A DNA stretch of 64,000 nucleotides from Marinobacter szutsaonensis (GCF_039523335.1 NZ_BAAAFC010000001.1:1426001-1490000); one strand, 5' to 3'. Numbered from the stretch's first letter, positions 9,519 to 19,289 are shown. The notes: generated from the letters alone by a model not told the origin. Made by a program: numbers and translations.

Positions 9519-10427
9519 ATGCACAGCGACCATGACCACGGGCACAGCCACGCGAGTCATTTCGATACCCATAGCCGTTCCTTCGCGCTGGCCATCGGGC
9601 TCAATATTTCCTTTGTTGTCATCGAGGCCATCTACGGCATGCTGTCGGGCTCACTGGCCCTGCTCGCGGACGCCGGCCACAACCTGAGCGATGTCCTGGG
9701 GCTGGTGATGGCCTGGGCAGCAAGCTGGCTGGCCACCCGCAAGGCCACCAACCGGAACACCTACGGCCTGAAGAAATCCACCATTCTTGCCGCATTGTTC
9801 AACGCCCTGTTCCTGATTGCGGCGGTCGGCGGCATTGCCTGGGAGGCCATCCGTCGTTTCAGTGAGCCGGCGGAGGTGGCGGGCATGACCGTGATTGTTG
9901 TCGCCGGGATCGGGGTGCTGATCAACGGCATTACCATGATGCTGTTCATGAAAGGCCAGGAGGGCGACCTCAATATCCGGGGCGCCTTCCTGCACATGGC
10001 GGCAGACACCGCCGTTTCCTTCGGTGTGGTACTTGCCGGTCTGATCATCATGTACACCGGAGCAAACTGGATTGATCCGGTTGTCAGCCTGGTGATTGCC
10101 GCCGTCATCTTCATCGGCACCTGGCAGTTGCTCAAGGACTCCCTGAACCTGGCAATGGATGCGGTACCCCGCAACATTGACCCTGAAAAAGTCTACGACA
10201 GCCTGATCCGACTACCCGGCGTCGAGTCGGTTCATCACCTGCACATCTGGGGCCTGAGCACGACTGAAAACGCTCTCACCGTGCACCTGGTAAAGCCGGA
10301 GCCGCACGATGATGACGCAGTGCTCGAGCAGGCCACCGAGATGCTGGAAGACGAATTCAGTATCCAGCATGTCACCATCCAGTGGGAGCGGGTCGCCAGT
10401 AACTGTCCCAACATGGCCTATTGCTGA
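9519..10427 (+). CDS. Cation diffusion facilitator metal exporter (CzcD-like)
   Basis: Exports Zn(II)/Cd(II)/Co(II)-type divalent cations from the cytoplasm in exchange for protons. The 302-residue protein has a His-rich start (HSDHDHGHSHASHFDTHS), six membrane segments, the transport-site motifs ADAGHNLSD and HMAADT, and a C-terminal cytoplasmic domain with VHHLHIWGLS. It is a single-gene unit behind a MerR-type promoter at 9456. That operator nearly matches the one beside the CadR-like gene, so cadmium/zinc/lead induction is the likely mode. Exact metal preference cannot be read from sequence. Confidence 0.92.
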   Translation: MHSDHDHGHSHASHFDTHSRSFALAIGLNISFVVIEAIYGMLSGSLALLADAGHNLSDVLGLVMAWAASWLATRKATNRNTYGLKKSTILAALFNALFLIAAVGGIAWEAIRRFSEPAEVAGMTVIVVAGIGVLINGITMMLFMKGQEGDLNIRGAFLHMAADTAVSFGVVLAGLIIMYTGANWIDPVVSLVIAAVIFIGTWQLLKDSLNLAMDAVPRNIDPEKVYDSLIRLPGVESVHHLHIWGLSTTENALTVHLVKPEPHDDDAVLEQATEMLEDEFSIQHVTIQWERVASNCPNMAYC

Positions 10428-10472
10428 GCAAAGGCTGATCCCAGTGTGCCGTGCCGGCGTAATAGAGGCGGA

Positions 10473-10640
10473 ATGCCCAACCGGAAACAACTGGTGAGTC
10501 ACAAGAAACCCAACCTGCCAACCAAAACCTGCCCGGTGTGCCAGCGCCCGTTCGCCTGGCGCCGGAAATGGTCCCGGGACTGGGAGAGCGTGCGTTATTG
10601 CAGCGAGCGCTGTCGCCGCGCCGGGAGGCATCGATCATGA
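10473..10640 (+). CDS. DUF2256 small zinc-ribbon-like protein
   Basis: A 55-residue basic protein with two Cys pairs, [15 protein letters not shown] and YCSERCRR, spaced as in a small zinc ribbon; this is the DUF2256 pattern. Function is unknown. It overlaps the photolyase start by four bases (ATGA) and is therefore coupled to it, an association also known for the family. ATG 10473 is chosen as the start that leaves the conserved core intact; the ribosome-binding site (AGGCG) is weak. Confidence 0.85.
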   Translation: MPNRKQLVSHKKPNLPTKTCPVCQRPFAWRRKWSRDWESVRYCSERCRRAGRHRS

Positions 10641-12157
10641 CCACGGTGGTGTGGTTCAAACGCGACCTGAGAACCCGTGATCACCTCCCCCTGGTGGCCG
10701 CGGCAGCACTGAGCGAACCGGTGTTGCCACTGTTTGTTATTGAACCGGACTACTGGCAGCTGCCGGATACCTCGGCGCGCCACTGGAGCTTTATCGATGA
10801 CTCGCTCCATGACCTGAAACGGCAGCTGCGCAAGCTGGGCTCGGACCTGATCGTACGAAGCGGTCCGGTCACGGAAATACTGGCGCAATTGCACACAAGC
10901 GTTGGCGTGAGCCGGGTCTTTTGCCACCAGGAAACCGGCGGGAAATGGACGTTTGAGCGCGACCGGTCCGTCATTGCCTGGTGTGACAGCAATAACGTCG
11001 AGTTCCGGGAGTGGCAGCAGTTCGGGGTGGTACGCCGGCTGCGGGATCGGGACGGCTGGGATGACGAATGGTCCCGGGTAATGAAAGCCGGAGTCCAGGA
11101 AGCGCCGGCCCAGCTGCCGACATTGCCGGAACGAGTCCATGTGCCCGCTTCCTGGTACCCCCCGGAGGCGGCCTGTAACCAGGCCTGCCCGGATCGGCAG
11201 GCCGGCGGCAGTGTCCGGGGAGAGAAGCTACTGGCATCGTTCCTGGATCGCCGGTGTGTGGGCTACCAGTACAACATCTCCAGCCCGGTAACCGCGGTCC
11301 GGGCCTGCTCACGGCTGAGTCCGCATATTGCCTACGGCACCATCAGCCTGAGGGAGATCTATCAGCAAGCCAGGGCCACCGGCCAGCATCGCAATACCCT
11401 GCCCCGCAAGCAGCGTAGCCTGACCAGCTTCCGTTCCCGGCTGCACTGGCATTGTCATTTCATCCAGAAACTGGAAGACGAGCCGGAACTGGAATGCCGG
11501 GCCATGCACCGGGAGCTGGAAAAACTGAAAAACGGGCCCAATAATTCCGAGCGCCTGCAACGCTGGCAGGAAGGCCAGACCGGCTGGCCGCTGGTGGACG
11601 CCTGCATGCGTTCCCTGCACCACACCGGCTGGATCAATTTCCGCATGCGAGCGATGCTGATGGCCGTGGCCAGCTACCAGTTATGGCTGCACTGGCGCGA
11701 ACCAGCCCTGCATCTGGCCCGGCAGTTCACGGATTTCGAGCCGGGTATCCACTACCCCCAGGCGCAGATGCAATCCGGTCTGACCGGCATCAACGCCCTG
11801 CGCATCTACAACCCGGTCCTCCAGAGCCAGAAGCTGGACCCGGACGGCGAATTCATTCGCCGCTGGCTGCCGGAGCTGGCCGGCGTGCCGGCAGAAATGA
11901 TCCACACCCCCTGGCTGATGACCCCGACACAGAAGCAACGGTTCGGAGGCAACACCTACATCAGCCCGGTGTGCGACCATGAACAGGCGGCGAGGGCCGC
12001 ACGCAAGGCCATCGGCGAGTTCCGGAAACAGCACGTGAGCCGGACCGAAACCAAACGGGTCCTGCAACGCCACGGCAGTCGCAAGGGACCGATCCAGAAA
12101 CGGCCGAAGCAGCCCTCAGACCAAGGCCAGCCGGACCAGTTGTCGCTGTTTGACTGA
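10637..12157 (+). CDS. Cryptochrome / deoxyribodipyrimidine photolyase family protein
   Basis: Flavoprotein that repairs UV-induced pyrimidine dimers with light, or senses light. The N-terminal alpha/beta domain starts [18 protein letters not shown]. The FAD-binding helical domain carries [20 protein letters not shown] and [19 protein letters not shown], then the family [20 protein letters not shown]. Length 506 is normal. The start is set by the ATGA overlap with the DUF2256 gene. The C-terminal 50 residues are basic and Gln/Pro-rich. Repair enzyme versus photoreceptor cannot be decided here. Confidence 0.9.
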   Translation: MTTVVWFKRDLRTRDHLPLVAAAALSEPVLPLFVIEPDYWQLPDTSARHWSFIDDSLHDLKRQLRKLGSDLIVRSGPVTEILAQLHTSVGVSRVFCHQETGGKWTFERDRSVIAWCDSNNVEFREWQQFGVVRRLRDRDGWDDEWSRVMKAGVQEAPAQLPTLPERVHVPASWYPPEAACNQACPDRQAGGSVRGEKLLASFLDRRCVGYQYNISSPVTAVRACSRLSPHIAYGTISLREIYQQARATGQHRNTLPRKQRSLTSFRSRLHWHCHFIQKLEDEPELECRAMHRELEKLKNGPNNSERLQRWQEGQTGWPLVDACMRSLHHTGWINFRMRAMLMAVASYQLWLHWREPALHLARQFTDFEPGIHYPQAQMQSGLTGINALRIYNPVLQSQKLDPDGEFIRRWLPELAGVPAEMIHTPWLMTPTQKQRFGGNTYISPVCDHEQAARAARKAIGEFRKQHVSRTETKRVLQRHGSRKGPIQKRPKQPSDQGQPDQLSLFD

Positions 12158-12622
12158 TCAGTGGCTTTCCTCGTCCTTTGCCTCCGGCTCGGCTTTCTCC
12201 TGTGACGGCAACACCAGCACCGGGCACGGCGCGTTCACCGAGACATACTCCACGGTGGCCCGGCGCAGGGGCCAGTGGCCGCTGCTGCCGCGGGAGACCA
12301 GGATCATCAGGTCGGCGCACAGCTGGCCGGCCAGGGCCACCAGCTTGTCACCGGCAGTGCCCGCCACCACATGAAAACTGGCGTTACGATTCAGGGGCAG
12401 GTATTTGCGGGCCAGCAGATCCAGCATTTCGCGCACCTCCGCCTCCTTCTGTTCCGGCGCTTCCTCCGTTACATGGGGGAAGAAGCCACCACCCCCCGGG
12501 CTGTAGACACTGGCCAGGTGCAGCTCACCATCCTCGGCCAGAAGATCCACCGCGGCCTCCAGGGCGCGCTTGCCCTCGCCGTCGTCTTCCGGATCAATGG
12601 CGATCAACAGCTTCCGATACAT
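12158..12622 (-). CDS. Universal stress protein, UspA family
   Basis: A 154-residue UspA-fold protein. It starts MYRKLLIAIDPEDDGEGKRA and has the nucleotide-loop region LMILVSRGSSGHWPLRR followed by NAPCPVLVLPS. GGAGAA lies before ATG 12622, giving a start inside the last codons of the upstream BCCT gene (29-base overlap), so the two are co-translated. In halophiles a UspA protein (TeaD) modulates an ectoine transporter, so regulation of the neighbouring carrier is a reasonable inference but not shown. It ends against the convergent photolyase gene. Confidence 0.88.
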   Translation of the reverse strand: MYRKLLIAIDPEDDGEGKRALEAAVDLLAEDGELHLASVYSPGGGGFFPHVTEEAPEQKEAEVREMLDLLARKYLPLNRNASFHVVAGTAGDKLVALAGQLCADLMILVSRGSSGHWPLRRATVEYVSVNAPCPVLVLPSQEKAEPEAKDEESH

Positions 12623-14213
12623 ACTCGTTCTCCTGTTTGGTTTCGGCGGTGGCCTCCACTTCCGGGAAGGCTCTTCCCTGTACCAGGGCTTCCACGCTGT
12701 AACCACGGTAATCCGCTCTCAGAGCCCGGAACAGTGATACAGCCATGAAGATCAGCAAAATGCAGAAAGGCAGGCCCAGGGAGGTAATGACGTTTTGCAG
12801 GGCATCCAGCCCGCCGGCCAGCAACAGCGTCGCGGCGATCACACCCTGCGCCGCCGCCCAGAAAATCCGTTGGCGCACCAGGGAGGGCTGATCGTCCCGG
12901 CGGGTCAGGAGATCAATGACCAGAGAGGCGGAATCCGAGGAGGTGGTAAAGAAGATCACGATAATCACCACGCTCAGCGCCGATGCCACTTGCGTCAGCG
13001 GGAAGGCCTCGAGAAACGCGAAAATGGCGACGGAGGGGTCCTGCTGTACCTGGTCCGCCAGCGCCACCACGCCGTTCATCTCGACCTGGATGGCAGACAA
13101 GCCGAAGATCCCGAACCACACCAGCGTAAAAGCGGAGGGGGCGAACAGGACGCCAGCGACAAATTCCCGGATGGTCCGGCCCCGGGAGATCCGGGCGATG
13201 AAGATGCCGACATAAGGCGCCCAGGAGATGGTCCAGGCCCAGTAGAACAAGGTCCATTGACGTTGCCAGTCGGTTTCCTTGAAGGTTTCGGTCCAGAACG
13301 CCAGCCAGGGCAAGGCATCGAAGTAATCGCCCACGCTCTGCACCATGCCTTCGGCAATAAATACGGTTGGCCCAACGGCGAGCACGAATGCGAGCAGGAC
13401 CATCGCCAGCAGGATGTTGAGCTGGGACAGCCGACGCACTCCCTTGTCCAGACCCAGGGCCACCGATGTGGCCGCAATACTGGCAATCACGGCAATCAGG
13501 ATAACCTGCACCATACCGGTCGATGGCACGCCAAACAGGTAATTCAGCCCGCTGTTGAGCTGCAGCGTCCCAAGCCCCAGCGAGGTGGCCACGCCAAACA
13601 GGGTACCGAGCACGGCAATAACATCCACCGCCCAGCCCCAGGGACCAAACGCCTTCTCACCAAGGATGGGGTAAAAAAGACTGCTGATGCGCATGGGCAG
13701 GTTATGGCGGTAGGCAAAATACCCGATCGCCAGGCCCGGCATGGCAAAGATGGTCCAGGTATGCAGCCCGAAGTGGTACAGCGCCACGGTCATGGCATCA
13801 CTCGCGGCCCGCTCGGAACCCGGCTGCACACCCTCGAACGGCGGATTCGCGAAATGGGACACCGGTTCCGCCACACCCCAGAACATCAGGATGGTGCCGA
13901 TGCCGGCAGCAAACAGCATGGTAAACCAGGTGAGGTTGGAATAGTCCGGCCGGCTGTCGTCGCCGCCAAGCCGGATGGTGCCATAGCGACTGACCGCCAA
14001 GCCCAGCAGGAACACCAGCAGGGAGGTGACCGCAAGGATGTAGAACCAGCCAAGATTGCGGGCCACCCAGCCGGTCAGCAGGCCGAAATACTCGGCTACG
14101 GCCTGATCAAAGGGCACCGCCAGGGCAACAAACAGAGTTGCCACCCCGGCAGAAGTGAAAAATACTCCCGGTATTGTCTGCAGACCCAATCGACGTTGCA
14201 GCCGTTCCAGCAC
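12594..14213 (-). CDS. BCCT-family betaine/choline/carnitine-type osmolyte transporter
   Basis: Sodium-coupled uptake of a quaternary amine or ectoine-type osmolyte through the inner membrane. About twelve hydrophobic segments are present; the BCCT signature appears as LTWFTMLFAAGIGTILMFWG and FYWAWTISWAPYVGIFIAR. The start is GTG at 14213 with CGGAGG upstream. At 539 residues it lacks a very long cytoplasmic tail. It is coupled to a UspA gene. Together with ectD it points to life in salt. Substrate is not predictable in detail. Confidence 0.92.
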   Translation of the reverse strand: MLERLQRRLGLQTIPGVFFTSAGVATLFVALAVPFDQAVAEYFGLLTGWVARNLGWFYILAVTSLLVFLLGLAVSRYGTIRLGGDDSRPDYSNLTWFTMLFAAGIGTILMFWGVAEPVSHFANPPFEGVQPGSERAASDAMTVALYHFGLHTWTIFAMPGLAIGYFAYRHNLPMRISSLFYPILGEKAFGPWGWAVDVIAVLGTLFGVATSLGLGTLQLNSGLNYLFGVPSTGMVQVILIAVIASIAATSVALGLDKGVRRLSQLNILLAMVLLAFVLAVGPTVFIAEGMVQSVGDYFDALPWLAFWTETFKETDWQRQWTLFYWAWTISWAPYVGIFIARISRGRTIREFVAGVLFAPSAFTLVWFGIFGLSAIQVEMNGVVALADQVQQDPSVAIFAFLEAFPLTQVASALSVVIIVIFFTTSSDSASLVIDLLTRRDDQPSLVRQRIFWAAAQGVIAATLLLAGGLDALQNVITSLGLPFCILLIFMAVSLFRALRADYRGYSVEALVQGRAFPEVEATAETKQENEYVSEAVDRH

Positions 14214-14300
14214 GCAAGCCTCCGCATCTAAAAATCGAAAAAGATGCCTCTCAACCTAGCACAGCTGTCAAACCGATTGGGGAACCGGGATCAATTTGCC

Positions 14301-14795
14301 TCAATTACTGTTTCTGTTCAGTTGCCGCTGATGCTGTAGCATCTGCTCCATCATCAACTGCATCTGATCCATGCGATCCTCCATGAACTGCAAACGCTGA
14401 TCCGGCGACATGCCAGCGGCATTGCCCTGACGATTACCCTGGCCAGGCTGATTGTTCATCATGCCCTGCCCCTGGTTACCACCCATCATGGCGCCAGAAC
14501 CTCTCATCATTCCCGGGCCCATCATGCCTCGGTGCATCAACTCCATCTGGTCTTCCATGGCCTCCCAGTGATTTTCCAGGAAGCGCTGACGCTCCTCCGG
14601 TGATCCGGCCCCGGGCATCTGCTGCATGAATCCGTTCATACGCGACCAGTTCTGCTGCATTTGCTGCATCTGGTCCTGGTCCATCATCATTCCGGGACCG
14701 TGGCCCTGCCAGTTACCCTGCTCGCCATGAGCAAACGCCCAGACAGGAGCGACCGCCAGTATGGTGCATACTGCAAACTTCTTTATTGAAACCAT
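14301..14795 (-). CDS. Met/Gln-rich secreted protein of the copper regulon
   Basis: A 164-residue protein with a signal peptide (cleavage likely after VWAFA) and a mature part very rich in Met, Gln and Gly, with clusters such as GPGMMMDQDQMQQMQQ and RGMMGPGMMRGSGAMMGG. Dense periplasmic Met is typical of Cu(I)-binding proteins. Two segments, SPEERQRFLENHWEAM and SPDQRLQFMEDRMDQM, look like an internal repeat and faintly recall Spy/CpxP-type LTxxQ motifs. The gene stands alone, with a CopR-like tandem box 55 bases and an FNR-like dyad about 95 bases before its start. Function unknown; periplasmic copper buffering is inferred. Confidence 0.7.
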   Translation of the reverse strand: MVSIKKFAVCTILAVAPVWAFAHGEQGNWQGHGPGMMMDQDQMQQMQQNWSRMNGFMQQMPGAGSPEERQRFLENHWEAMEDQMELMHRGMMGPGMMRGSGAMMGGNQGQGMMNNQPGQGNRQGNAAGMSPDQRLQFMEDRMDQMQLMMEQMLQHQRQLNRNSN

Positions 14796-14850
14796 CTTAA
14801 TTCTCCATCACGCGGGTTCAAAGCATTCACCCCCATTTAACGCTCAAGAG

Positions 14851-14868
14851 CTGAATTCAAACTGAATT
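14851..14868 (-). promoter_or_regulatory. CopR-like tandem box (Met-rich gene)
   Basis: On the plus strand CTGAATTCAAACTGAATT; in gene sense two TTCAG repeats 11 bases apart. It is identical over 18 bases to the box at 24031, and lies 55 bases before the ATG at 14795. Confidence 0.7.
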
Positions 14869-14890
14869 TCCTGGCCGGGCCGGCAACGAA

Positions 14891-14904
14891 TTGATCTCGC
14901 TCAA
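14891..14904. promoter_or_regulatory. FNR/Anr-like dyad upstream of the CopR-like box
   Basis: TTGATCTCGCTCAA, one base from TTGAT-N4-ATCAA, starting 22 bases beyond the CopR-like box. This is the weakest of four such dyads at this relative position. Confidence 0.5.
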
Positions 14905-14963
14905 AAGATTCATCCGATTTGTCACCACAGGCGCAACCACAGTCCGAAGCCGACAGGTAGTAT

Positions 14964-16097
14964 TCAGAAAAACCACTGCACCTCCATCAGCCCCACAGGT
15001 TCAAACCTCCCATATTCACTGTCATCGTCGCCACCAAACCACTGAGCTCCGGCTGTCAGATAGATTTCCGGCTCAAGCGGAAGCGTCCAGGTTGAACGGG
15101 GATATAACACCCAGCTCGCATCATCCGCATTGCGGACTGCAACCACCCGGTACTGCCAGAATGCAGTGATATCCTGCCATGCCAACAGCCCGGCGTAATG
15201 GCGACCTGAGTATATCGGGTGTGCCGAAAGCAGTCTTACGAGATCGACCCCTGCCTGCGGTTCATGCTGACCGTTATAGAAATACTCCACTGCCAGGTTG
15301 AACCCGCTGGGAAACGCCCAGTTGAGATCCGCCACACCCTGCCAGTAATTGTTGCCTGTACGCGGGTCGCTCCAGACAATTTCCGTACGCCAGCCCGTGC
15401 TGGCCACAGAGCCACTGCCACTGAATCCGGCCTTGGTTACTTCGGCAAACTCTCCCACCATCAGACCGGTATCGACGCCGATGAAATAACGCTTTATCCG
15501 CACTGCCATGCTGCTGTCGACGTTGCGGTGTTGCGGTGCATAAGCCGCGCTGATTCGACCCAGCGCTCCCCACGGTCTGTCCCAGAGCAACGCATCGACG
15601 CCAATCCGTTCGTCTGGCTCCAGGCTGGTAGGCGTGACGGGGTTGAGGATGTCGGTCGGGTTCCAGATAAGCGCGGTGGACCAATTCACCTGCTGGCGCC
15701 CAAGGCGCCAGTCACCGACCGGCGAACGCCACTGCACGGTGCCGCGGTATAGCTGATGACGTGCCACGAGATCCCCGGAACTGTATACCGTGCCCTGCAG
15801 GTCCCAGTAGCGTGGATCAGGGGAGTCCCTGAGCAAGGCAAATTCCGGACTGTCCAGAACACTGCCGGCAACCGATTCGAAATCATAAGCCGCATCCAGC
15901 CGCCAATCTCCGTGTCGAAAGCGCGGTTCCAGCCGCAGCCGGCTGAGGTTGGAAAAGTAGAAATGTCCGTCGATCATTGAGCGCGAACCGACACTCAGAT
16001 TCTTGAATGAGCCGGAATGACTGACATCTGCCCAGGCATGAGCGACGAGTGCGATCCCGGCGATCATGCAGATTGACAACCAGGCTTTCCTAACCAC
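14964..16097 (-). CDS. Predicted outer-membrane beta-barrel protein, last gene of the Lol-like operon
   Basis: A 377-residue exported protein. After a signal peptide (cleavage likely near AHAWA) it shows alternating amphipathic strands rich in Trp/Tyr/Arg and ends in the aromatic Phe-Phe typical of outer-membrane barrels. The stretch LGRQQVNWSTALIWNPTDIL resembles DUF1302/alginate-export type porins. Start GTG 16097 overlaps the stop of the permease by eight bases, so it is the last gene of the yncE-like, lolA-like, ATPase, permease operon. A role as the outer-membrane partner or recipient of that transport system is inferred from position. Confidence 0.7.
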   Translation of the reverse strand: MVRKAWLSICMIAGIALVAHAWADVSHSGSFKNLSVGSRSMIDGHFYFSNLSRLRLEPRFRHGDWRLDAAYDFESVAGSVLDSPEFALLRDSPDPRYWDLQGTVYSSGDLVARHQLYRGTVQWRSPVGDWRLGRQQVNWSTALIWNPTDILNPVTPTSLEPDERIGVDALLWDRPWGALGRISAAYAPQHRNVDSSMAVRIKRYFIGVDTGLMVGEFAEVTKAGFSGSGSVASTGWRTEIVWSDPRTGNNYWQGVADLNWAFPSGFNLAVEYFYNGQHEPQAGVDLVRLLSAHPIYSGRHYAGLLAWQDITAFWQYRVVAVRNADDASWVLYPRSTWTLPLEPEIYLTAGAQWFGGDDDSEYGRFEPVGLMEVQWFF

Positions 16098-18597
16098 GAT
16101 GAATAGCCTCCACCGGGTCCAGTCGAGCGGCACGCCGCGCGGGATAAAGCGCCACCAGAACTGAACAGGCGAAGAGCAACAGGCAGGGCAGCCAGACGTG
16201 TTCGAGAATCAGCACCGGGTAAATCCGGTCGGTAATGCCTGGAATGGTTTCCATGGAGCGGCCAAGTGAGGCCAGGGCAATGCCGGACCGATTGAACCAG
16301 TAGACGATCAGGCCGCCCACGATGGCCCCGGCGCCCATGCCCAGTAGCGCAAGGAAAAAAGCCTCAAACAGAATAGTCAGTAGCAGCTGGCCACCCCTTG
16401 TCCCCAGTGCCAACATGACACCCAGCTCCCGCGTGCGTTCCATGACCGACATCACCATGGTATTCATGACGCCGATCGCAACGACCACAAAAACCACCGA
16501 AAGGATCAGGTAGAAATCGACCTGGGTCATTTCCACCATCTGAACCACGACCGGGAGAAGGGTTTCCCAATCCTGGGCCACCAGGGCATCATCCGGCAGG
16601 GTATCGTTCAGGGACCGGGCAAGCTCTGAGCTCCCAGCACGATCTGAAAGCCTCAACGCAATGCGCGATGACTGGTCCGCGCCCAGCCCCCCCAGAGTTC
16701 GGGCACCCCCAATCTCGATGAAGGCATACTCGCTGTCGAACAGATCACTGCCTGTGTTGTAGACCCCCACTACCGTCTCAGCCGCTGATGCAAGGTTCCC
16801 GCTTGCCTGCTGCACGGTAAGCACCAGTTTGTCCCCCACTCGCGCTTCGAGCTCCTCCGCCAGCTTGCGCCCGATGACCATTCCCTTTGCACCATGCTGA
16901 ACGTAGGTGCCCTGGGCCACGTAATCGGCGAGCCTGGTGACCGCCCTCTCCTGCCCGGGGGCAACCCCGACCAGCTCCACCGGCAGACTTTTACCGGGGC
17001 TCGCCACCATGGCACGCAGCACCACCCTTGGCGCTGCGGCTTCGACCTCGGATCTTGCCTGTAATCGCTGCAGCAATTCAGAAGTCCCGGAAATACGTAA
17101 GGCCGGGGAAAGATCGACGCTGTGCCCCGCCTCCATGACCTGAACGTGCCCGCTGAGTTGCTGGGTCGAGTTCTGGATCATCTGCTCGAAAAATCCATCG
17201 GCAAAGGCATACAGGAAGAGATAAGCCGCCAACCCGAACGCCGTTGCCGATGCCGTGATAACAGACCGTCGCGGGTTCCGGAAAACCGAGCGCAGAGCCA
17301 TCTGGGCAAAAATGAGAAGGCGATGGTTGGAGGTCACCTGCCAGTGAATTCGCCGCATTCGATTGATCACATTCCGGTGCGCCCCCAACGCCTCCAACGG
17401 ACTGTTCCGACTCGCCGTCCAGGCAGGAAGAGCCGCCGCCAGCAGGGCCACTGACACGACGGTTACGCCAATGATTGCCAGGCGCACGGGGACGATGGTG
17501 GGATACACGATGCCACTGAGCCCCGGCATGGTATCCATGGCCTTGATGTAGGCTGTGAAGTCCAGACCCCGGCTCCCGAAATAGCCGGTCAGAGATAAGC
17601 CCAGCACCAATCCCACGAGGTATCCGAGACAGGCCAGGATGATGGTTTCGAGCAGTACCAGCCTGATGATGTGACTTCCGGGCGTCCCCAGCGCCATCAT
17701 GACGCCAAACTCCCGGCCACGCTCCAGCACCGACATCAATATGGTGTTGACGATGCCGGCGGCCACCACCACAAACACCACAAACACCACGATCCAGGTG
17801 ACGGCATCATGAAACCCGACCATCTGTACCAGCGACGGCATCAACAGTGGCCAGCCGAGAACCTCCACATCCCGGCTTCGGAGGGCATTTCGCACCGCCC
17901 CCACCGACTGATCGAGTTGCCCGGCATCTGCGACCCGCGCCGCGATTTCGGTAATACGCCCCTGAAAGGCATACAGCTCCTGGGCCGCTGCCAGGGGTAT
18001 CTGCGCCACAAAACCGTCAATCCGTTTGATGCCGGTTTCGAACGTCCCCACCACCTGAAACCGGTCGGCACCAATGGAGCCATCGGCAGCCTGTACCAAC
18101 AACACCAGTTCGTCACCCGGGGACGTTCCCAGGGCGGCAGCGGCATCCACGCCGACAAGGATCTCGTTACCGCTTTCCAGGTAACGCCCCCCGACAATCG
18201 ACTGATCAAGGCGGGTGACTTCTGGCTCCGTTGCGGGGTCCACTCCCATCACCTGTAACGCGCGCGACTGCTCGGCGCGACTGGCCAGCGCGTGGCCGGT
18301 GATCCTTGGAGTCGTCGCCTCCACTCCGTTTGCCGCGGCAACCTGCGGCGTCAGGTTCCAGCGCTCAACGAGGGCAATATTCATCTCCCGGTCATCGTGA
18401 AAACCACGCTGATGGACTTTCAGATCGCCCGTCACATAACCGGTCATGTTGCTGATCATCTGGGTATTGATGCCATCGATGAATGCCCAGAGAAACACCA
18501 GCCCACCAACGCCCACCGCCACGGACATCAGCGTTATCACCGTCCGCCGACGATTCGCCCGGAGGTTGCCCAGGGCCAGTCTCACCCAGGCGTTCAC
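16090..18597 (-). CDS. ABC transporter permease, fused tandem MacB/LolCE-type (FtsX) units
   Basis: An 835-residue inner-membrane permease made of two complete MacB-type units in one chain. Each begins with a membrane helix followed by a large periplasmic domain and a three-helix FtsX domain. Unit one starts WVRLALGNLRANRRRTVITL; unit two starts near residue 425 with ALRSVFRNPRRSVITASATA. Both FtsX parts carry VMSVMERTRELGVMLALGT or a close copy (SVLERGREFGVMMALGT). Ordinary LolC/LolE/MacB proteins are about 400 residues, so this is a LolC-LolE-like pair fused into one. It overlaps the ATPase gene by four bases. Likely job: mechanical extraction or transport of a lipid, lipoprotein or peptide at the periplasmic face. 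Confidence 0.85.
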   Translation of the reverse strand: MNAWVRLALGNLRANRRRTVITLMSVAVGVGGLVFLWAFIDGINTQMISNMTGYVTGDLKVHQRGFHDDREMNIALVERWNLTPQVAAANGVEATTPRITGHALASRAEQSRALQVMGVDPATEPEVTRLDQSIVGGRYLESGNEILVGVDAAAALGTSPGDELVLLVQAADGSIGADRFQVVGTFETGIKRIDGFVAQIPLAAAQELYAFQGRITEIAARVADAGQLDQSVGAVRNALRSRDVEVLGWPLLMPSLVQMVGFHDAVTWIVVFVVFVVVAAGIVNTILMSVLERGREFGVMMALGTPGSHIIRLVLLETIILACLGYLVGLVLGLSLTGYFGSRGLDFTAYIKAMDTMPGLSGIVYPTIVPVRLAIIGVTVVSVALLAAALPAWTASRNSPLEALGAHRNVINRMRRIHWQVTSNHRLLIFAQMALRSVFRNPRRSVITASATAFGLAAYLFLYAFADGFFEQMIQNSTQQLSGHVQVMEAGHSVDLSPALRISGTSELLQRLQARSEVEAAAPRVVLRAMVASPGKSLPVELVGVAPGQERAVTRLADYVAQGTYVQHGAKGMVIGRKLAEELEARVGDKLVLTVQQASGNLASAAETVVGVYNTGSDLFDSEYAFIEIGGARTLGGLGADQSSRIALRLSDRAGSSELARSLNDTLPDDALVAQDWETLLPVVVQMVEMTQVDFYLILSVVFVVVAIGVMNTMVMSVMERTRELGVMLALGTRGGQLLLTILFEAFFLALLGMGAGAIVGGLIVYWFNRSGIALASLGRSMETIPGITDRIYPVLILEHVWLPCLLLFACSVLVALYPARRAARLDPVEAIHRG

Positions 18598-19280
18598 GGC
18601 CGTCGTTCCTCGCGCTCGATACGACCATCCCGGAGATGAATCACCCTGCGGGCCCGCTCCATCACCATGGGATCATGGGTGGAAAACACAAACGTAATGT
18701 CGTGCTCTGCATTGAGGCTTCGCATCAGGTCCAGAAGGGCCGCGCCGGTCGTCGAATCGAGATTGGCAGTGGGCTCATCCGCCAGGACCATGGCGGGTTT
18801 GCTGACAATGGCCCGGGCCACCGCGACACGCTGTTGCTGGCCGCCCGAGAGTTCGTGGGGCAAGCGCTGCTCCATCCCCCGCAGACCCACCTCCGACAGG
18901 ATGCGCTGGGCTTCGGCACGCCGCTCCCGGAATGGCACGCCACGAAGCATCAACACATACTCGACGTTCTCCTGCGCCGACAGAACGCCAATGAGGTTGT
19001 ACTCCTGAAACACAAAGCCTATTTTCCACAGCCTCAGATTGGTTCGCTTCTTGCGACTCAGCCCGGTAATTTCCTCTCCAGCAATCTGAATACGGCCGGC
19101 ATCCGGCTCGTCCAGGGCGCCTATCTGATTCAGCAACGTGGTCTTGCCGGAGCCCGAAGGTCCCACCAGGGTTGTGAATTCCCCTGCCTCGATGGCAACC
19201 GAAACGTTATCCAGTGCCTTGACGGCAATGGCATCCTGACGATAGATACGCGAGACATTCTCCACATTCACGATGCTCAT
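18594..19280 (-). CDS. ABC transporter ATP-binding protein, LolD/MacB type
   Basis: The cytoplasmic ATPase that drives the fused permease encoded just after it. It has Walker A GPSGSGKTT, Q-loop FVFQEYNL, signature LSGGQQQR, Walker B MVLADEP and the switch His in STHDP. Length 228 and sequence match the LolD/MacB subgroup of ABC ATPases. The ATG at 19280 sits ten bases after the stop of the LolA-like gene, and the stop overlaps the permease start by four bases, so all lie in one operon. Confidence 0.93.
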   Translation of the reverse strand: MSIVNVENVSRIYRQDAIAVKALDNVSVAIEAGEFTTLVGPSGSGKTTLLNQIGALDEPDAGRIQIAGEEITGLSRKKRTNLRLWKIGFVFQEYNLIGVLSAQENVEYVLMLRGVPFRERRAEAQRILSEVGLRGMEQRLPHELSGGQQQRVAVARAIVSKPAMVLADEPTANLDSTTGAALLDLMRSLNAEHDITFVFSTHDPMVMERARRVIHLRDGRIEREERRP

Positions 19281-19289
19281 TCCGGAGCC

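Noticed and set aside
12795..14231. Long plus-strand open frame of 478 codons opposite the BCCT gene
   Set aside because: Composition (His/Gln/Gly/Arg-rich without fold motifs) is that of an antisense shadow of a GC-rich gene; the minus strand shows clear BCCT motifs.
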